Position numbers and translations under genes: made by a program
Source: an uncultured Pseudomonadales bacterium
GTDB lineage: Bacteria; Pseudomonadota; Gammaproteobacteria; Pseudomonadales; Cellvibrionaceae
DNA length: 64,000 nt
NCBI GenBank assembly: GCA_947489425.1
Contig: CANLDL010000001.1
Span: 124,001 to 188,000, forward strand
Reading direction: 5' to 3'
Notes under the pieces: generated by a model
The model's database searches: none
Seen by the model: only the letters and a program-made list of their open reading frames with translations
Told to the model about the DNA's origin: nothing
Part shown: one piece after another, positions 16,663-27,066 of the stretch
Layout: every line of letters begins with the position of its first letter
Position numbering within the stretch: the first letter of the stretch is position 1

Positions 16663-17883
16663 ATGGCACGTACAAAATTAGAATTTTCAGGTTCCGATGA
16701 CTTAACAATATCAGCATTACTAGAAACGCCCAAAGAATCGCCTAGTGCTTTTGTTTTATTTGCCCACTGTTTTACCTGTGGTAAGGACGTGGTTGCAGCC
16801 TCACGCATTGCTCGTGCCTTAGTTGCTAATGGCTTTGGGGTTCTTCGATTTGATTTTACAGGGCTTGGTAATAGCGAAGGTGAGTTTTCAAATTCTAACT
16901 TTTCGAGCAATATTGCAGATCTCGTCTCAGCGGCCAATTATTTGCGCGAGAATTACATGGCGCCTTCTATTTTAATTGGGCACAGCCTGGGTGGTGCTGC
17001 AGTGCTCGCGAGTGCAGGACACATACCTGAGGTAAAAGGAGTTGTGACTATTGGCGCTCCCTCAGACCCTGAACACGTCGCCAAACAATTTTCCTGTGAT
17101 ATTGGTACGATAGAGGATCAGGGTAAAGCAGAGGTTCAACTCGCTGGCCGTACCTTTACCATTAAAAAACAGTTTTTGGATGATATCAAAACTTACCAGC
17201 TAGATAATGAGATAGCATCACTTAAAAGAGCATTATTAATCTTCCATTCTCCATTGGATCAAACAGTTTCTATAAGAGAAGCAGAAAAAATTTATTCGCA
17301 TGCAAAGCATCCCAAAAGTTTTGTGAGCCTCGATAATGCAGATCATTTATTAAGCCGCGCAGAAGATGCACAATATGTTGCCAACACCATTACTGCATGG
17401 GCAAGCCGTTATATTGTGGTTGCTAAGTCAGCCGTCGAAAAACGTCCATTAGTCAATAAAGGTCATGTATTAATTGAAGAAAAAAATAAAAACTTTACTC
17501 GTGAAATTTTCTCGGACACCCATCAATGGTTTGCTGATGAGCCTGTTAATTTTGGTGGGGCAGACTTAGGCCCAGATCCCTATGAGCATTTACTCGCAGC
17601 ATTAGGGGCATGTACATCTATGACGATACGGATGTATGCAAGTCGTAAAAATATTGCACTAGATTCTGTCTCGGTAGAGCTATCTCATACCCGTGAGCAT
17701 GTTAATGATTGCGAGGGTTGTGAAGATTCTCAGCATGTTATTGAAGTGCTTAATCGTGAAGTAAAGTTAGTCGGCAACCTAAGCAATGAAGAAAGAGAAA
17801 AGCTATTGATAATAGCCGACAAATGCCCAGTGCATAAAACATTACACGGTGATATTGATATTAAAACTGTCGAAGTCTTTTAA
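16663..17883 (+). CDS. fusion of alpha/beta hydrolase and OsmC domain
   Basis: A 406-residue two-domain protein. Residues 1-255 are an alpha/beta hydrolase with nucleophile Ser108 (GHSLGG), an acid in PLDQTVS near 197 and His in NADHLLS near 226. Residues 265-406 are an OsmC-type thiol peroxidase domain with the redox pair Cys317 (LGACTSMT) and Cys388 (DKCPVH). The fusion is known in many proteobacteria. It may couple ester hydrolysis with reduction of organic hydroperoxides. Start supported by AGGA. Confidence 0.92.
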   Translation: MARTKLEFSGSDDLTISALLETPKESPSAFVLFAHCFTCGKDVVAASRIARALVANGFGVLRFDFTGLGNSEGEFSNSNFSSNIADLVSAANYLRENYMAPSILIGHSLGGAAVLASAGHIPEVKGVVTIGAPSDPEHVAKQFSCDIGTIEDQGKAEVQLAGRTFTIKKQFLDDIKTYQLDNEIASLKRALLIFHSPLDQTVSIREAEKIYSHAKHPKSFVSLDNADHLLSRAEDAQYVANTITAWASRYIVVAKSAVEKRPLVNKGHVLIEEKNKNFTREIFSDTHQWFADEPVNFGGADLGPDPYEHLLAALGACTSMTIRMYASRKNIALDSVSVELSHTREHVNDCEGCEDSQHVIEVLNREVKLVGNLSNEEREKLLIIADKCPVHKTLHGDIDIKTVEVF

Positions 17884-17908
17884 TCCGTTAAGTTTCTTGG
17901 TGGGTCTG

Positions 17909-17946
17909 CAGCTTTTAGCTAAACAATATTTGTTAGCCAAAAGCTG
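17909..17946. terminator. bidirectional hairpin between convergent genes
   Basis: CAGCTTTTAGCTAA pairs with TTAGCCAAAAGCTG across a 10-base loop between the hydrolase-OsmC gene and ppnN. No long T run, so strength is uncertain. Confidence 0.6.
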
Positions 17947-17977
17947 TGAGTGGATAGTCAGTACAATAATTGCTGAT

Positions 17978-19339
17978 TTATGTTAGCAACTCATAGCAAG
18001 GCGTGTATTCACCTTTTAGTTTCATACGTTTTTGCTTAACAAAAGACAGTAATAAATTCTCTAAAGCCTTGATTAATTCTGCATCGCCTTTTAGTTGATA
18101 GGGGCCATGTTGTTTGATTCTTTTTATGCCATCGGCTTTAACATTACCTGCAACAATACCCGAAAATGCGCGGCGTAATTCTGCTGCAAGTTCATGAGGC
18201 TCCTGCTCACGAAAAAGATTCAAATCAAGCATGTTTTGATGACTGGGTTCAAAGGGGTACTGGAAGGCGCTAGGTATTGTTAAGCGCCAATTATAAGCGT
18301 AGGACTCGCTGTGTTTACGACGATAGCGGTGTACTTTATCTACTCCTCTCTGTAAGGTTTGTGCAACGCGCTCGGGCTCGTCAATAATTATCTCGTAATA
18401 TTGTGCTGCCTTATCGCCTAAGCTAAAGCGAATAAAACTGTCTAAGCTTTTGAAATACTCCTCGCTCTTTTTACTTGCCGAGAAAACAATAGGCAGTTTT
18501 ATATTGGTATTATCTGGGTGCATCAAAAGGCCTATTAAATAAAGGACTTCTTCTGCCGTACCTGCACCGCCAGGAAACACAATAATACCATGTGCTAGTC
18601 GGACAAAAGCTTCTAAGCGTTTTTCTATATCGGGCAGAATAACCAACTCGTTAACTGTAGGGTTGGGTGATTCAGAGGCAATAATGCCTGGCTCGGTAAT
18701 GCCAATATAACGTCCATTGCGTACTTGCTGCTTACCATGACCAACAACAGCGCCTTTCATTGGGCCTTTCATCGCGCCAATGCCACAGCCAGTAGCAATG
18801 GCTAAACTGCGCAAGCCTAATTCATACCCTACTTGTTTGGTGTAATCGTATTCATGGCGTGGGATTGAATGCCCGCCCCAGCAAACAACAATATGGGGCT
18901 TAATGTCTGCTTGAATAATGCCTGCATTGCGCAAGACGCGAAAAACAGCATCGGTAATGCCGTCGCTACTCTCAAAGTCAAAGCGCCCATTCATGGACAT
19001 TTTGTGGTGTGTAAAGACAATATCTCGTAATACCGCGAAAAGATGGTCCTGAATACCACGAATCATCTTGCCATCGACAAAAGCAGATGCAGGCGCATTA
19101 ATCACTTCTAACTTAATGCCACGAGATTGAGAGATAATTTGAATATCGAAGTCTTTATAAGTATTGGCAACAATTTCTGCGTCATCTTCTTCGCTACCCG
19201 TATTGAGAACAGCTAGAGCGCACTCGCGAAAAAGGTCATAGGTGTAGTTTTCAGAGTTCATTACTCCTTCGATCTCTCGATGGGATAAAAAATTTAAACT
19301 ACTGGTTGGTCGAATAAAAGCGTGTGGGACTTTTTTCAT
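17978..19339 (-). CDS. ppnN: nucleotide 5'-monophosphate nucleosidase PpnN
   Basis: A 453-residue cytosolic enzyme that cleaves purine and pyrimidine monophosphates to base and ribose 5-phosphate, a (p)ppGpp-responsive activity in Escherichia coli. The LOG-family signature PGGAGTAEE is visible in the middle, the GGHSIPRHEYDYT segment is conserved, and length equals that of E. coli PpnN (YgdH). Start supported by AAGGA nine bases upstream. A terminator-like hairpin separates it from the neighbouring yebC-type gene on the same strand. Confidence 0.93.
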   Translation of the reverse strand: MKKVPHAFIRPTSSLNFLSHREIEGVMNSENYTYDLFRECALAVLNTGSEEDDAEIVANTYKDFDIQIISQSRGIKLEVINAPASAFVDGKMIRGIQDHLFAVLRDIVFTHHKMSMNGRFDFESSDGITDAVFRVLRNAGIIQADIKPHIVVCWGGHSIPRHEYDYTKQVGYELGLRSLAIATGCGIGAMKGPMKGAVVGHGKQQVRNGRYIGITEPGIIASESPNPTVNELVILPDIEKRLEAFVRLAHGIIVFPGGAGTAEEVLYLIGLLMHPDNTNIKLPIVFSASKKSEEYFKSLDSFIRFSLGDKAAQYYEIIIDEPERVAQTLQRGVDKVHRYRRKHSESYAYNWRLTIPSAFQYPFEPSHQNMLDLNLFREQEPHELAAELRRAFSGIVAGNVKADGIKRIKQHGPYQLKGDAELIKALENLLLSFVKQKRMKLKGEYTPCYELLT

Positions 19340-19389
19340 TGTTGAATAAATCCTTTTTATCTATTTTATGATGAGTATATGCCATAATT

Positions 19390-19418
19390 GAAAAATGCCA
19401 GTATTACTGGCATTTTTC
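19390..19418. terminator. terminator between yebC-like gene and ppnN
   Basis: Near-perfect palindrome: GAAAAATGCCAGTA and TACTGGCATTTTTC around one base. A-rich and T-rich flanks allow function in either direction; it should end the yebC-like transcript. Confidence 0.85.
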
Positions 19419-19441
19419 AGGAGGTTGATAATCATAACCTA

Positions 19442-20158
19442 TTATAATTCAGCATTATGATACACGTTTTGTACATCATCCAAGTCGTTAAGCATCTCTA
19501 AAAATTTATCGAACATTTCTTTATCTGCTTCAGGGATAGGGGCTGTAGTTTGAGGTACAAATTGAATTTCGTCGACATCAAAGTCGATACCCTCAAAGGC
19601 ATCAGCTAATGCTTGTTTCGCTTTAAAGTACTCAGTGTGAGGTGTAAATACAGTGATTTTTCCATCCTCGGACTCTATATCACTTACATCTACATCGGCT
19701 TCCATTAATGCTTCTAGGACACTGTCCTCGTCATCACCACTAAAAACAAGTATAGCGCTGTGGTCAAACATATGACTCACGCTGCCCTGTGTACCAATTT
19801 TGGATTTTGTTTTAGTAAAACAAATACGTACGTCACCAAAAGTGCGATTAGGATTATCGGTCAAACAATCAACAATTACCATGCAGCTACCCGGGCCATA
19901 GCCTTCGTATCTTGCTGTTGCAAAGTCTTCACCACCACCGCCTTTTGCCTTTTCAATGGCTTTTTCGATAACATGGCTAGGTACTTGATCTTTTTTCGCA
20001 CGATCAATCATACTGCGTAGCGCAAGATTACCATCGGGATCAACACCGCCAGCCTTTGCAACCACATAAATTTCTCGGCCGTATTTACTGTAGACTTTTG
20101 CTTTGGCATCGGATGTTTTTGCCATTGATTCTTTGCGGTTTTGGAAGGCTCTGCCCAT
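19442..20158 (-). CDS. YebC/PmpR-family protein (YeeN-like)
   Basis: A 238-residue member of the YebC/TACO1 family, with motifs [34 protein letters not shown] and [14 protein letters not shown]. Members act as DNA-binding regulators or help ribosomes translate proline-rich stretches. The N-terminus ([23 protein letters not shown]) resembles YeeN rather than canonical YebC next to ruvC. Start follows AGGA. Confidence 0.92.
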   Translation of the reverse strand: MGRAFQNRKESMAKTSDAKAKVYSKYGREIYVVAKAGGVDPDGNLALRSMIDRAKKDQVPSHVIEKAIEKAKGGGGEDFATARYEGYGPGSCMVIVDCLTDNPNRTFGDVRICFTKTKSKIGTQGSVSHMFDHSAILVFSGDDEDSVLEALMEADVDVSDIESEDGKITVFTPHTEYFKAKQALADAFEGIDFDVDEIQFVPQTTAPIPEADKEMFDKFLEMLNDLDDVQNVYHNAEL

Positions 20159-20402
20159 AGTGTTGTCCTATTCTTCTTCAAATTTTGCTCGTATGGGCGA
20201 ATTTTACCGTGTAGCCACTGTCAGTGAAAGGCCATTGCTTAGTAAATAGTAAATATAACCCTCATTTGTTGGTAACAAATCACCATTGCCATGCATCAAA
20301 GCATTTGCATAGCATGTTATTATTGTTAGAAAATTCGCTATTGAGTACTAGGCTATATTAATAAGCGATGTAAAAAATATTCAACCAAATTTAGGAATCC
20401 AC

Positions 20403-21764
20403 ATGTCTTACGATTATGATTTATTTGTTATTGGTGCAGGTTCAGGCGGTGTGCGCGCGAGCCGAATGGCTGCTAACCTTGGCGCTAAAGTGGCTGTTTG
20501 TGAAGATATGTTTATGGGTGGAACCTGCGTTAATGTTGGTTGTGTTCCGAAAAAACTCTTTGTTTATGGGTCGCATTTCTCGGAAGATTTTAAAGCAGCT
20601 AAGGGCTTTGGTTGGAATGTTGGCGAGACGAGCTTTGATTGGCCAACGTTGCGCGATAACAAAACAAAAGAGATTAAACGCTTAAACGGTATCTATGACA
20701 CCATGCTTGGGAATGCAGGTGTGCAGGTTATCGATGGGCGCGGCAGTATTGTTGATCCGCACACGGTTGAAGTAGGTGGCAAGCGCTACACAGCTGAGCG
20801 TATTTTAGTCGCTGTAGGTGGCTGGCCAGTTATTCCACAAATTAATGGTAGCGAACATATTATTAGCTCTAATGAGGTCTTCTTTCTAGAGGAATTCCCT
20901 AAGCGTGTAATCGTTGTTGGCGGGGGTTATATAGCTGTTGAATTTGCGGGTATTTTTGAGGGCTTAGGTGCTGAGACACATCTCTTGTATCGTGGAGAAT
21001 TGTTCTTACGAGGTTTTGATAACGATATCCGTGAATTCGTCGCAGGAGAGATGAGTAAAAAAGGTGTAGATCTTAAATTTAATACCAATGTAGACAGCAT
21101 TACCAAGCAAGATGATGGCTCTTTATTGGTTGAACTGACCGATGGCAGTCGCTTAGAGGTGGACTGTGTGATGTATGCCACTGGCCGTAAACCTAAAACT
21201 GATAATATTGGTTTAGAAAATACTCGGGTAGCAACAAAGCCTAATGGTGCAATTGTCGTTAATGAAGATTATCAAACTGATGAGCCATCTATTTATGCAT
21301 TGGGTGATGCGATTGATCGTGTGCAATTAACGCCCGTCGCGCTAGCAGAGGGTATGGCGTTAGTACGCAACCTTTATGGTGGCCAAAACCAAAAAGTCGA
21401 TTATGACTTTATTGCGACTGCTGTTTTCTCGCAACCCAATATTGGTACAGTAGGATACAGTGAAGAAGAAGCAAAAGAAAAGTTCGCCAAGGTTGCCGTC
21501 TACAAGTCTGACTTTAAGCATATGAAGCACACCTTGAGTGGCTTAGATGAACGTACTTTTATGAAATTACTGGTCGATGTCGATACCGATAAAGTTATTG
21601 GTTGTCATATGGTCGGCAGCGATGCGGGAGAGATCATCCAAGGTATTGCTATTGCTATTAAAGCTGGTGCAACAAAAGGCGATTTTGATACAACTATTGG
21701 TATACACCCAACAGCTGCAGAAGAATTTGTCACGATGCGCGAGCCTGCTTATATTATCGAGTGA
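20403..21764 (+). CDS. gorA: glutathione-disulfide reductase
   Basis: A 453-residue FAD flavoprotein that reduces glutathione disulfide with NADPH. FAD site [10 protein letters not shown] (11-20), redox disulfide Cys42/Cys47 (GGTCVNVGC), NADPH domain with [13 protein letters not shown] near 178, second FAD motif YALGDAID, and the C-terminal catalytic HPTAAEE. Length is typical. Divergent from the yebC-like gene across 244 bases, which should hold both promoters. Confidence 0.95.
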   Translation: MSYDYDLFVIGAGSGGVRASRMAANLGAKVAVCEDMFMGGTCVNVGCVPKKLFVYGSHFSEDFKAAKGFGWNVGETSFDWPTLRDNKTKEIKRLNGIYDTMLGNAGVQVIDGRGSIVDPHTVEVGGKRYTAERILVAVGGWPVIPQINGSEHIISSNEVFFLEEFPKRVIVVGGGYIAVEFAGIFEGLGAETHLLYRGELFLRGFDNDIREFVAGEMSKKGVDLKFNTNVDSITKQDDGSLLVELTDGSRLEVDCVMYATGRKPKTDNIGLENTRVATKPNGAIVVNEDYQTDEPSIYALGDAIDRVQLTPVALAEGMALVRNLYGGQNQKVDYDFIATAVFSQPNIGTVGYSEEEAKEKFAKVAVYKSDFKHMKHTLSGLDERTFMKLLVDVDTDKVIGCHMVGSDAGEIIQGIAIAIKAGATKGDFDTTIGIHPTAAEEFVTMREPAYIIE

Positions 21765-21800
21765 TATATTTTAAGTAACAGATTTTAAACAATAGTACCG

Positions 21801-21831
21801 TAGCTCCTTTAGATAAATTCTAAAGGAGCTA
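21801..21831 (+). terminator. hairpin after gorA
   Basis: Perfect 13-bp stem TAGCTCCTTTAGA / TCTAAAGGAGCTA with a TAAAT loop. Only a weak T tract follows, so it may be an incomplete terminator or an RNA processing site before the DoxX-like gene. Confidence 0.6.
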
Positions 21832-21863
21832 TTCATAGTAATTATTATTGGAGTTTAAATTAC

Positions 21864-22271
21864 GTGTCTACAGCTAACAAATTGAAATATTCTTTATTCA
21901 TACTGCGAGTATCAGTATTTTTTGTAATGCTCATGTGGACAATTAATAAATTCTTAAATCCTGAGGGTGCTGCAAGAATTTTTACTAAGTTCTATTCAAT
22001 TCCGGGATTAGAATCGGTATTGATTTTTTCTGTAGCCATTTTGCAATTATTTATATTAGTATTCTTTTTTGCAGGGGTTCTTAAAAAGTACAGTTATGGA
22101 CTTGTGCTACTCATGCATGCGGGTTCTACATTTTCAACCTATCAGCAATATCTAAACCCATTTCAGTCGCCTAATTTATTATTTTTTGCAGCTTGGCCAA
22201 TGCTTGCTGCCTGTGTTGTTTTATTTTTATTTCGTGATGAAGACAAGCTTTTTCAACTTAGAAATAAGTAG
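21864..22271 (+). CDS. DoxX-like membrane protein
   Basis: A 135-residue protein with four hydrophobic helices. The first helix and following MWTINKFLNPEGAARIFTKFYSIPG fit DoxX/SURF4-like small membrane proteins. GTG start, ten bases after TTGGAG. Function unknown; DoxX members have been tied to redox and thiol stress, and gorA lies directly upstream. Confidence 0.7.
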   Translation: MSTANKLKYSLFILRVSVFFVMLMWTINKFLNPEGAARIFTKFYSIPGLESVLIFSVAILQLFILVFFFAGVLKKYSYGLVLLMHAGSTFSTYQQYLNPFQSPNLLFFAAWPMLAACVVLFLFRDEDKLFQLRNK

Positions 22272-22302
22272 TGCTATACGCTGATTACTTTAATGGATTT
22301 CG

Positions 22303-22556
22303 TTAATCAAGCATGTGATCATCAAGTACAGGGTTAGATGATTCTTCCCTTGTTGCTTGAAATGCTTCTAGCGTTTCTGCTGCTTGTTGATTATCTTTAA
22401 ATCGTGCAACATGAAAAATGGCGTTGCCCTCGTTGACGAGAGGTATATTACTTGTGATCGAGCTTTGACTAAGCATCTTTAATTTGCGCATTACCGATTA
22501 AATACTACGGACGCCTGCATATATAGAAAGCTTATCAAAGTGTAATGCTTCTCCTG
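22303..22556 (-). pseudogene. decayed 3' fragment of the M14-type deacylase gene
   Basis: This stretch is a second, broken copy of the 3' end of the deacylase gene at 24476-25594, on the same strand and ending at the matching stop codon. Similarity starts at codons for GEALRFDELS (residues about 221 onward). A Leu codon has become TAA just before the MRKLKML segment. About 70 codons are then missing, joined across a short TTACT match. The remaining frame encodes SNIPLVNEG and FKDNQQAAET-like sequence with many substitutions. It and the intact gene flank the large lipoprotein gene. Confidence 0.88.
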
Positions 22557-22638
22557 TTATAGTTAATGGTAAAAGGCTGCTTATGTATACTTTGAGAAGA
22601 ATGCTAAGCAGTTAGATTACTAATAAAAAGTAATATGG

Positions 22639-24429
22639 TTAATTGCTAGATTTTTTATGTAGTAGTGTAAAATTAAAGTCGAATTCATATCTAATTTTTT
22701 TAGTTTTACCGCGTTTTATAATTAAAATTTTAGTTGGTTTTCCATAGTAATAGCTGACATGTTGGCTTGGTTTTCCATTGAAGTTGTATTTGGCAGAATT
22801 AAATAGATGTAGAAATTTATTGTCATCAGACATTGCAAGAACACGTACATTACTATTGTCAAAGTAATTTCTGCTTTTGATGATCATATTGTCTTTAACA
22901 ATAATCCCTTCTGGAAGCTGATTGGTGGTCACGGGAAATTTCTCATAAATCATATCTGGTGCAGTGTTAATGGTTAAGAATCCAGTAGCCTTAATAGTGC
23001 TAGTGGGAAATGATGCTTGTCTTATTTCATAGCGATTTCCGTTAAAAGTATAAGGTTTTTCACTAAGGTTAATTTTATTTCCATTGGTATCATAAAAATT
23101 GATTTCATGTTCGTTTTCTTGATTAGAAAAACGATCGAACTGATTAAAAAATAAATCACTTTTGCTCTTAGGGTAAGTGAAATCAATATGGTTATCTCCA
23201 TGGTAAAGTCTAGGGTCAGATATTCTAATTTCAGATGCAATCTGTTCGGAACTAAAATCAGTTCTATCTGGAGCACCATTTTTTTTGCCAAAGGTATATT
23301 CTTCCAGTAGGTAATCAAGTTTATGATCATAGATCGTCGCATTGCTTGAAAATTTTTCTATATTACTATCAGTCGTGTATGAGTTGCCAAATTCCCTCAT
23401 GCTAATATCAAGATTGCGAACTATTTCTTTTGTTTCAGTACTATTTATAATGATATCAACATGCTCAACAAAACCATGAAAGTAATAACTGAGTATTAGT
23501 TTTTTAGGTGGTTTGTTTGCGTCTAGATCTGAAAATCTTTGTTGTATTTCCTCTTCACTATTTTCAGCATCAAATTCTCCTTTTATGGCTTCATCAACTG
23601 TTTTTTTAAGGACCTTGAAGTAATCGTTAAGGTTTCCTTCTGGGCTTTGTGCCCAGCCACTGCTAGAAAGGTAGTTTTTGGTTTTATCTTTTGCTGCTAC
23701 CATAAATAAGTTTTTATCTGAGTCTATGTTTTCTCCATTGTTTTGGCGTAGCTCAAATTCAACGATATGGTTCTTTATGGTTTTTAATATTACATTGTAT
23801 TTTCCAACGACTATTTTCTTGCCGATGTCTTTTTTAGTGAATGAAAACTGTGTTATTTTTTGTGGGACTTGCGCACGTAATTCGCCTTGAATTTTAGTTG
23901 GTAGTGGTATGTCATTTTTCGCTTCTAATAATACTTTTAGCCGCGATCCACCATTATAAGTTGCAATGGCTGGTGGGCTTGGTCTAAATTCCTCTGTTAC
24001 TTTAATTGTTTGGCCGTTTTCTAGAGTAACTGATTGCCATTTTAATTGATGGCTAAATGGTAGTGCTAATGGAGTTGAGATATCAATCGAGTCTCGAATG
24101 TATTTGGAGTGGTGTAAGACGAAAATGCTATCGACATAATTATCGAAAAGTGCTTGTGGCGTTTTGTAATCATTGATCCAAGCAAATGGGTTTTCAGAGT
24201 ATTGTGTTTTAGTAGGCAGTATTTGATGCTCGATTCTATATTTTTCGCTTAGGAAATAGCTCCATCCTAATTGTGAAAGTGTTTGCCGCACTTCTTTATT
24301 TTTAATTTTTTCAATTTTAATCAAGAAAGCATCTCGGGCTGCTTCGCGATCTTTTATTTGTTGGTCAAGGCTTGGTTTACAAGCACTTAGCAATAAAGTG
24401 AATAGTAATAAGTATGAAAGTTTACTCAT
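22639..24429 (-). CDS. large lipoprotein of unknown function
   Basis: A 596-residue protein with a lipoprotein signal (LLSAC, Cys at 17), then a charged helical segment (about 20-55) and a long mixed region rich in Asn, Lys and Asp with beta-type patterning. No catalytic motif or known domain is recognised. Composition is more AT-rich and Lys/Asn-rich than the neighbouring rimK and deacylase genes. It sits between the intact deacylase gene and a decayed copy of that gene's 3' end, which suggests that it arrived with a local duplication or insertion. Confidence 0.8.
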   Translation of the reverse strand: MSKLSYLLLFTLLLSACKPSLDQQIKDREAARDAFLIKIEKIKNKEVRQTLSQLGWSYFLSEKYRIEHQILPTKTQYSENPFAWINDYKTPQALFDNYVDSIFVLHHSKYIRDSIDISTPLALPFSHQLKWQSVTLENGQTIKVTEEFRPSPPAIATYNGGSRLKVLLEAKNDIPLPTKIQGELRAQVPQKITQFSFTKKDIGKKIVVGKYNVILKTIKNHIVEFELRQNNGENIDSDKNLFMVAAKDKTKNYLSSSGWAQSPEGNLNDYFKVLKKTVDEAIKGEFDAENSEEEIQQRFSDLDANKPPKKLILSYYFHGFVEHVDIIINSTETKEIVRNLDISMREFGNSYTTDSNIEKFSSNATIYDHKLDYLLEEYTFGKKNGAPDRTDFSSEQIASEIRISDPRLYHGDNHIDFTYPKSKSDLFFNQFDRFSNQENEHEINFYDTNGNKINLSEKPYTFNGNRYEIRQASFPTSTIKATGFLTINTAPDMIYEKFPVTTNQLPEGIIVKDNMIIKSRNYFDNSNVRVLAMSDDNKFLHLFNSAKYNFNGKPSQHVSYYYGKPTKILIIKRGKTKKIRYEFDFNFTLLHKKSSN

Positions 24430-24475
24430 GAGCTTGTCTATGATGGTTGTTTTTGGTTGCTAACCTTCTGAGCCT

Positions 24476-25594
24476 TTATCCCAATTCATGGTCATCAAAT
24501 ACTGGATTGGGTGATTCTTCTCCAGTTGCCTGAAATGCTTCGACGGTTTCTGCTGCTTGTCGGTTATCTTTAAAGCGTGCGATATGAAATAGTGCGTCGC
24601 CTTCATTAACAAGGGGTATATTACTTTTGCCGATAATTAAACCATTGTAGTCAGATCGTATCTCATACTCTGTTTGGTCAAATAAATTAGATGGATCTGA
24701 AATTACGCCCAGCAATTCTCCTTTTTTAACTCGAGATCCTAGGCCTGCAATTGAGCGTAAGATTCCGCTCTCTGGTGCACGTGCCCAACTGCTTTCATCG
24801 GCAATAAACAAATTTTTGTTGCTTGTTTTTTTGCTTTTACTCGAGCTTTGGCTAAGCATCTTTAACTTGCGCATCACGGATAAAATACCACGGACGCCTG
24901 CACGTATAGAAAGCTCATCAAAGCGCAATGCTTCTCCTGCCTCATAGAGTAATACTTTTACGCCATATTCGTCGGCGACTTGCCTAAGCGAGCCATCGCG
25001 TAAATTGGCATTAAGTAGCACGGGTACTCGAAATGATTCTGCTAGTTCGAGGGTTTCGGTGTCGTCTAGATTAGCGCGAATCTGTGGCAGGTTAGAGCGA
25101 TGGATAGCTCCGGTATGTAGATCGATACCGTAGTCGGATTTACTGACAACCTCCTTAACAACGATATGTGCAAGACGAGCCGCAAGAGAGCCACGTTTTG
25201 AGCCCGGGAAACAACGGTTTAAGTCGCGCCGGTCGGGCAAATAGCGCGAGTGTTGAATAATGCCAAAGATATTAACGACCGGGATAACAATTAGCGTACC
25301 GTGCAGACGCTCCAGTGCACGTGTTTTTAAAAAACGTCGTACGATCTCGACACCATTTAATTCATCGCCATGTATTGCAGAGCTAATAAATAGAGTAGGG
25401 CCTGCAAGCTTCCCACAGAGAATATGCACCGGGATACTCTGGTCGCCATGAGTGTAAAGTTTAGCAACAGGTAAACCAATAATTTTGTTCTCGCCAGGGT
25501 TGACGGTGATATCGTTAATTATAAACGGCTTGTTTTTTGCCGTACTCATCTTCTGATTGTTAGCTTTGCTATCAATACTGTCAGTTGTTGTCAT
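24476..25594 (-). CDS. M14-family succinylglutamate desuccinylase/aspartoacylase-like deacylase
   Basis: A 372-residue zinc carboxypeptidase-like amidohydrolase. Zinc ligands are His75 and Glu78 (AIHGDELNGVE) and His160 (DLHTGAIH). The substrate-binding DRRDLNRCFPG lies at 121-131, and the catalytic Glu is probably in LYEAGEALRFDE near 220. The C-terminal part is a biotin-like beta domain (SRVKKGELLGVISDP) found in AstE-like relatives. The gene is 35 bases after rimK, so they are probably co-transcribed. Deacylases of this group remove acyl or glutamyl-like groups; removing what RimK adds is an attractive but untested idea. Confidence 0.87.
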   Translation of the reverse strand: MTTTDSIDSKANNQKMSTAKNKPFIINDITVNPGENKIIGLPVAKLYTHGDQSIPVHILCGKLAGPTLFISSAIHGDELNGVEIVRRFLKTRALERLHGTLIVIPVVNIFGIIQHSRYLPDRRDLNRCFPGSKRGSLAARLAHIVVKEVVSKSDYGIDLHTGAIHRSNLPQIRANLDDTETLELAESFRVPVLLNANLRDGSLRQVADEYGVKVLLYEAGEALRFDELSIRAGVRGILSVMRKLKMLSQSSSKSKKTSNKNLFIADESSWARAPESGILRSIAGLGSRVKKGELLGVISDPSNLFDQTEYEIRSDYNGLIIGKSNIPLVNEGDALFHIARFKDNRQAAETVEAFQATGEESPNPVFDDHELG

Positions 25595-25629
25595 TGATGA
25601 CTTGTTCCCTAGTGACGGCGTATCAAATA

Positions 25630-26541
25630 CTAACCTTTGCCACGTGTTTTAGTTTTATTAGGTTTAGCATTTTTTTCGATAAATTCAATAATCATACCCG
25701 CGACATCTTTACCCGTGGCTTCTTCAATACCACGAAGGCCTGGCGATGAGTTTACCTCCATAACCAAAGGACCACGCTCAGATCGAAGTAGATCAACACC
25801 ACAAATATTTAAACCCATGACCTTAGCTGCTTTAATAGCACACGCACGCTCAGTCGGCGTTAGTTTAACCAATTTAGCGGAGCCACCTCGATGCAGGTTG
25901 GACCTAAATTCACCCGCAGGAGCAGTACGTTGCATGGCCGCAATAACTTTACCACCAACAACAAGGCAGCGAATATCACTACCACCAGCCTCTTTGATAA
26001 ATTCCTGAATCAAAATATTACTACCAACGCCCATAAATGCTTGTATTACACTCTCGGCTGCCTTTTTGGTTTCGGCCAATACAACGCCAATACCCTGAGT
26101 GCCCTCGAGTAGTTTAATAACTAATGGGGCACCACCAACCTCACGAATTAACCCATTAACATCATCGGGCGAGTGTGCAAACGCAGTCACGGGAATACCC
26201 ACGCCTTTGCGGGATAATAATTGTGTTGAGCGTAATTTGTCACGTGAACGTGTAATAGCAACAGATTCATTGACACAATAAGTACCCATAACCTCAAATT
26301 GGCGCACAACCGCTGTACCATAAAAGGTAACAGAGGCGCCGATACGTGGAATAGCGGCATCAAAGTGGTCAGGTTGGAACTCCTCATCTTTGTAATGCAT
26401 CGATGGGTTATCAGTACCGATATCCATAAAACAACGTAAATGATCAATAACTCGTGGCTCATGGCCGCGTTCGGTAGCAGCTTCAACCAAGCGACGGGTA
26501 GAATAGAGTTTTGGATTGCGCGACAGTATAGCTATTTTCAT
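25630..26541 (-). CDS. rimK: RimK-type alpha-L-glutamate ligase
   Basis: A 303-residue ATP-grasp ligase that in other bacteria adds glutamates to the C-terminus of ribosomal protein S6 and makes poly-alpha-glutamate. Visible features: N-terminal [21 protein letters not shown]-grasp core [18 protein letters not shown], metal-binding [17 protein letters not shown] and the final [13 protein letters not shown]. Length matches E. coli RimK. It follows the phosphatase-like and RimB-like genes on the same strand and precedes the deacylase gene, an arrangement similar to but larger than the Pseudomonas rim cluster. Confidence 0.95.
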   Translation of the reverse strand: MKIAILSRNPKLYSTRRLVEAATERGHEPRVIDHLRCFMDIGTDNPSMHYKDEEFQPDHFDAAIPRIGASVTFYGTAVVRQFEVMGTYCVNESVAITRSRDKLRSTQLLSRKGVGIPVTAFAHSPDDVNGLIREVGGAPLVIKLLEGTQGIGVVLAETKKAAESVIQAFMGVGSNILIQEFIKEAGGSDIRCLVVGGKVIAAMQRTAPAGEFRSNLHRGGSAKLVKLTPTERACAIKAAKVMGLNICGVDLLRSERGPLVMEVNSSPGLRGIEEATGKDVAGMIIEFIEKNAKPNKTKTRGKG

Positions 26542-26620
26542 AATTGGCTCTCGTTATTTTTATTGTTTAGAAATTAGAGGATTGAGTAATAAACCTTATT
26601 TGATGTTATTTATCGACACT

Positions 26621-27022
26621 CTAAATACTTTTAGATAAATCGTAACCAGCTTTAGCGGCCCGTTCTAAAATAGAATCACGTGTAGCGCCTGACTTTAATT
26701 CACTCAATGCCCAGAGGATGCTACAACGTGTACCTGAGCGGCAATAGGCGTGTATTGGTGTAGGTGCATTGTTGACGATATCATAAAAATCATCGCCATC
26801 GTTTACGCCGACCTTGCCAGAAATGACAGGCATAAAATGAAACTCTATGTCGTTTTTAAGGGCCTCTTGGCGAATAGTATCTTGCTCCAATTGACCAGGG
26901 TCTTCACCATCGGGCCGATTGCAAATAATAGTTTTAATGCCCTCACTTTTTAAAAAAGTGACATCCTCTAAACTGATTTGACTTGACACTGATAAAGTAT
27001 CACTGATTTTTTTACGTTCCAT
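26621..27022 (-). CDS. small phosphatase/sulfurtransferase-like protein (TIGR01244 type)
   Basis: A 133-residue protein of the dual-specificity-phosphatase-like fold found beside beta-lactamase-like hydrolases (Blh type). Active loop AYCRSGTRC with Cys94 and Arg99, spaced four residues instead of the five of classical phosphatases, as in this family. N-terminal IKTIICNRPDGEDPGQ is also typical. Placed between rimB-like and rimK genes; no functional link is established. Confidence 0.85.
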   Translation of the reverse strand: MERKKISDTLSVSSQISLEDVTFLKSEGIKTIICNRPDGEDPGQLEQDTIRQEALKNDIEFHFMPVISGKVGVNDGDDFYDIVNNAPTPIHAYCRSGTRCSILWALSELKSGATRDSILERAAKAGYDLSKSI

Positions 27023-27066
27023 AATAAGCCTCCATCTTTGCTTTAGTATTTCGTAGAAGAGTGTAT

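Noticed and set aside
22303-22491. 62-codon frame as an intact gene
   Set aside because: It is the tail of a broken copy of the deacylase gene, with a stop codon just upstream and a large internal deletion.
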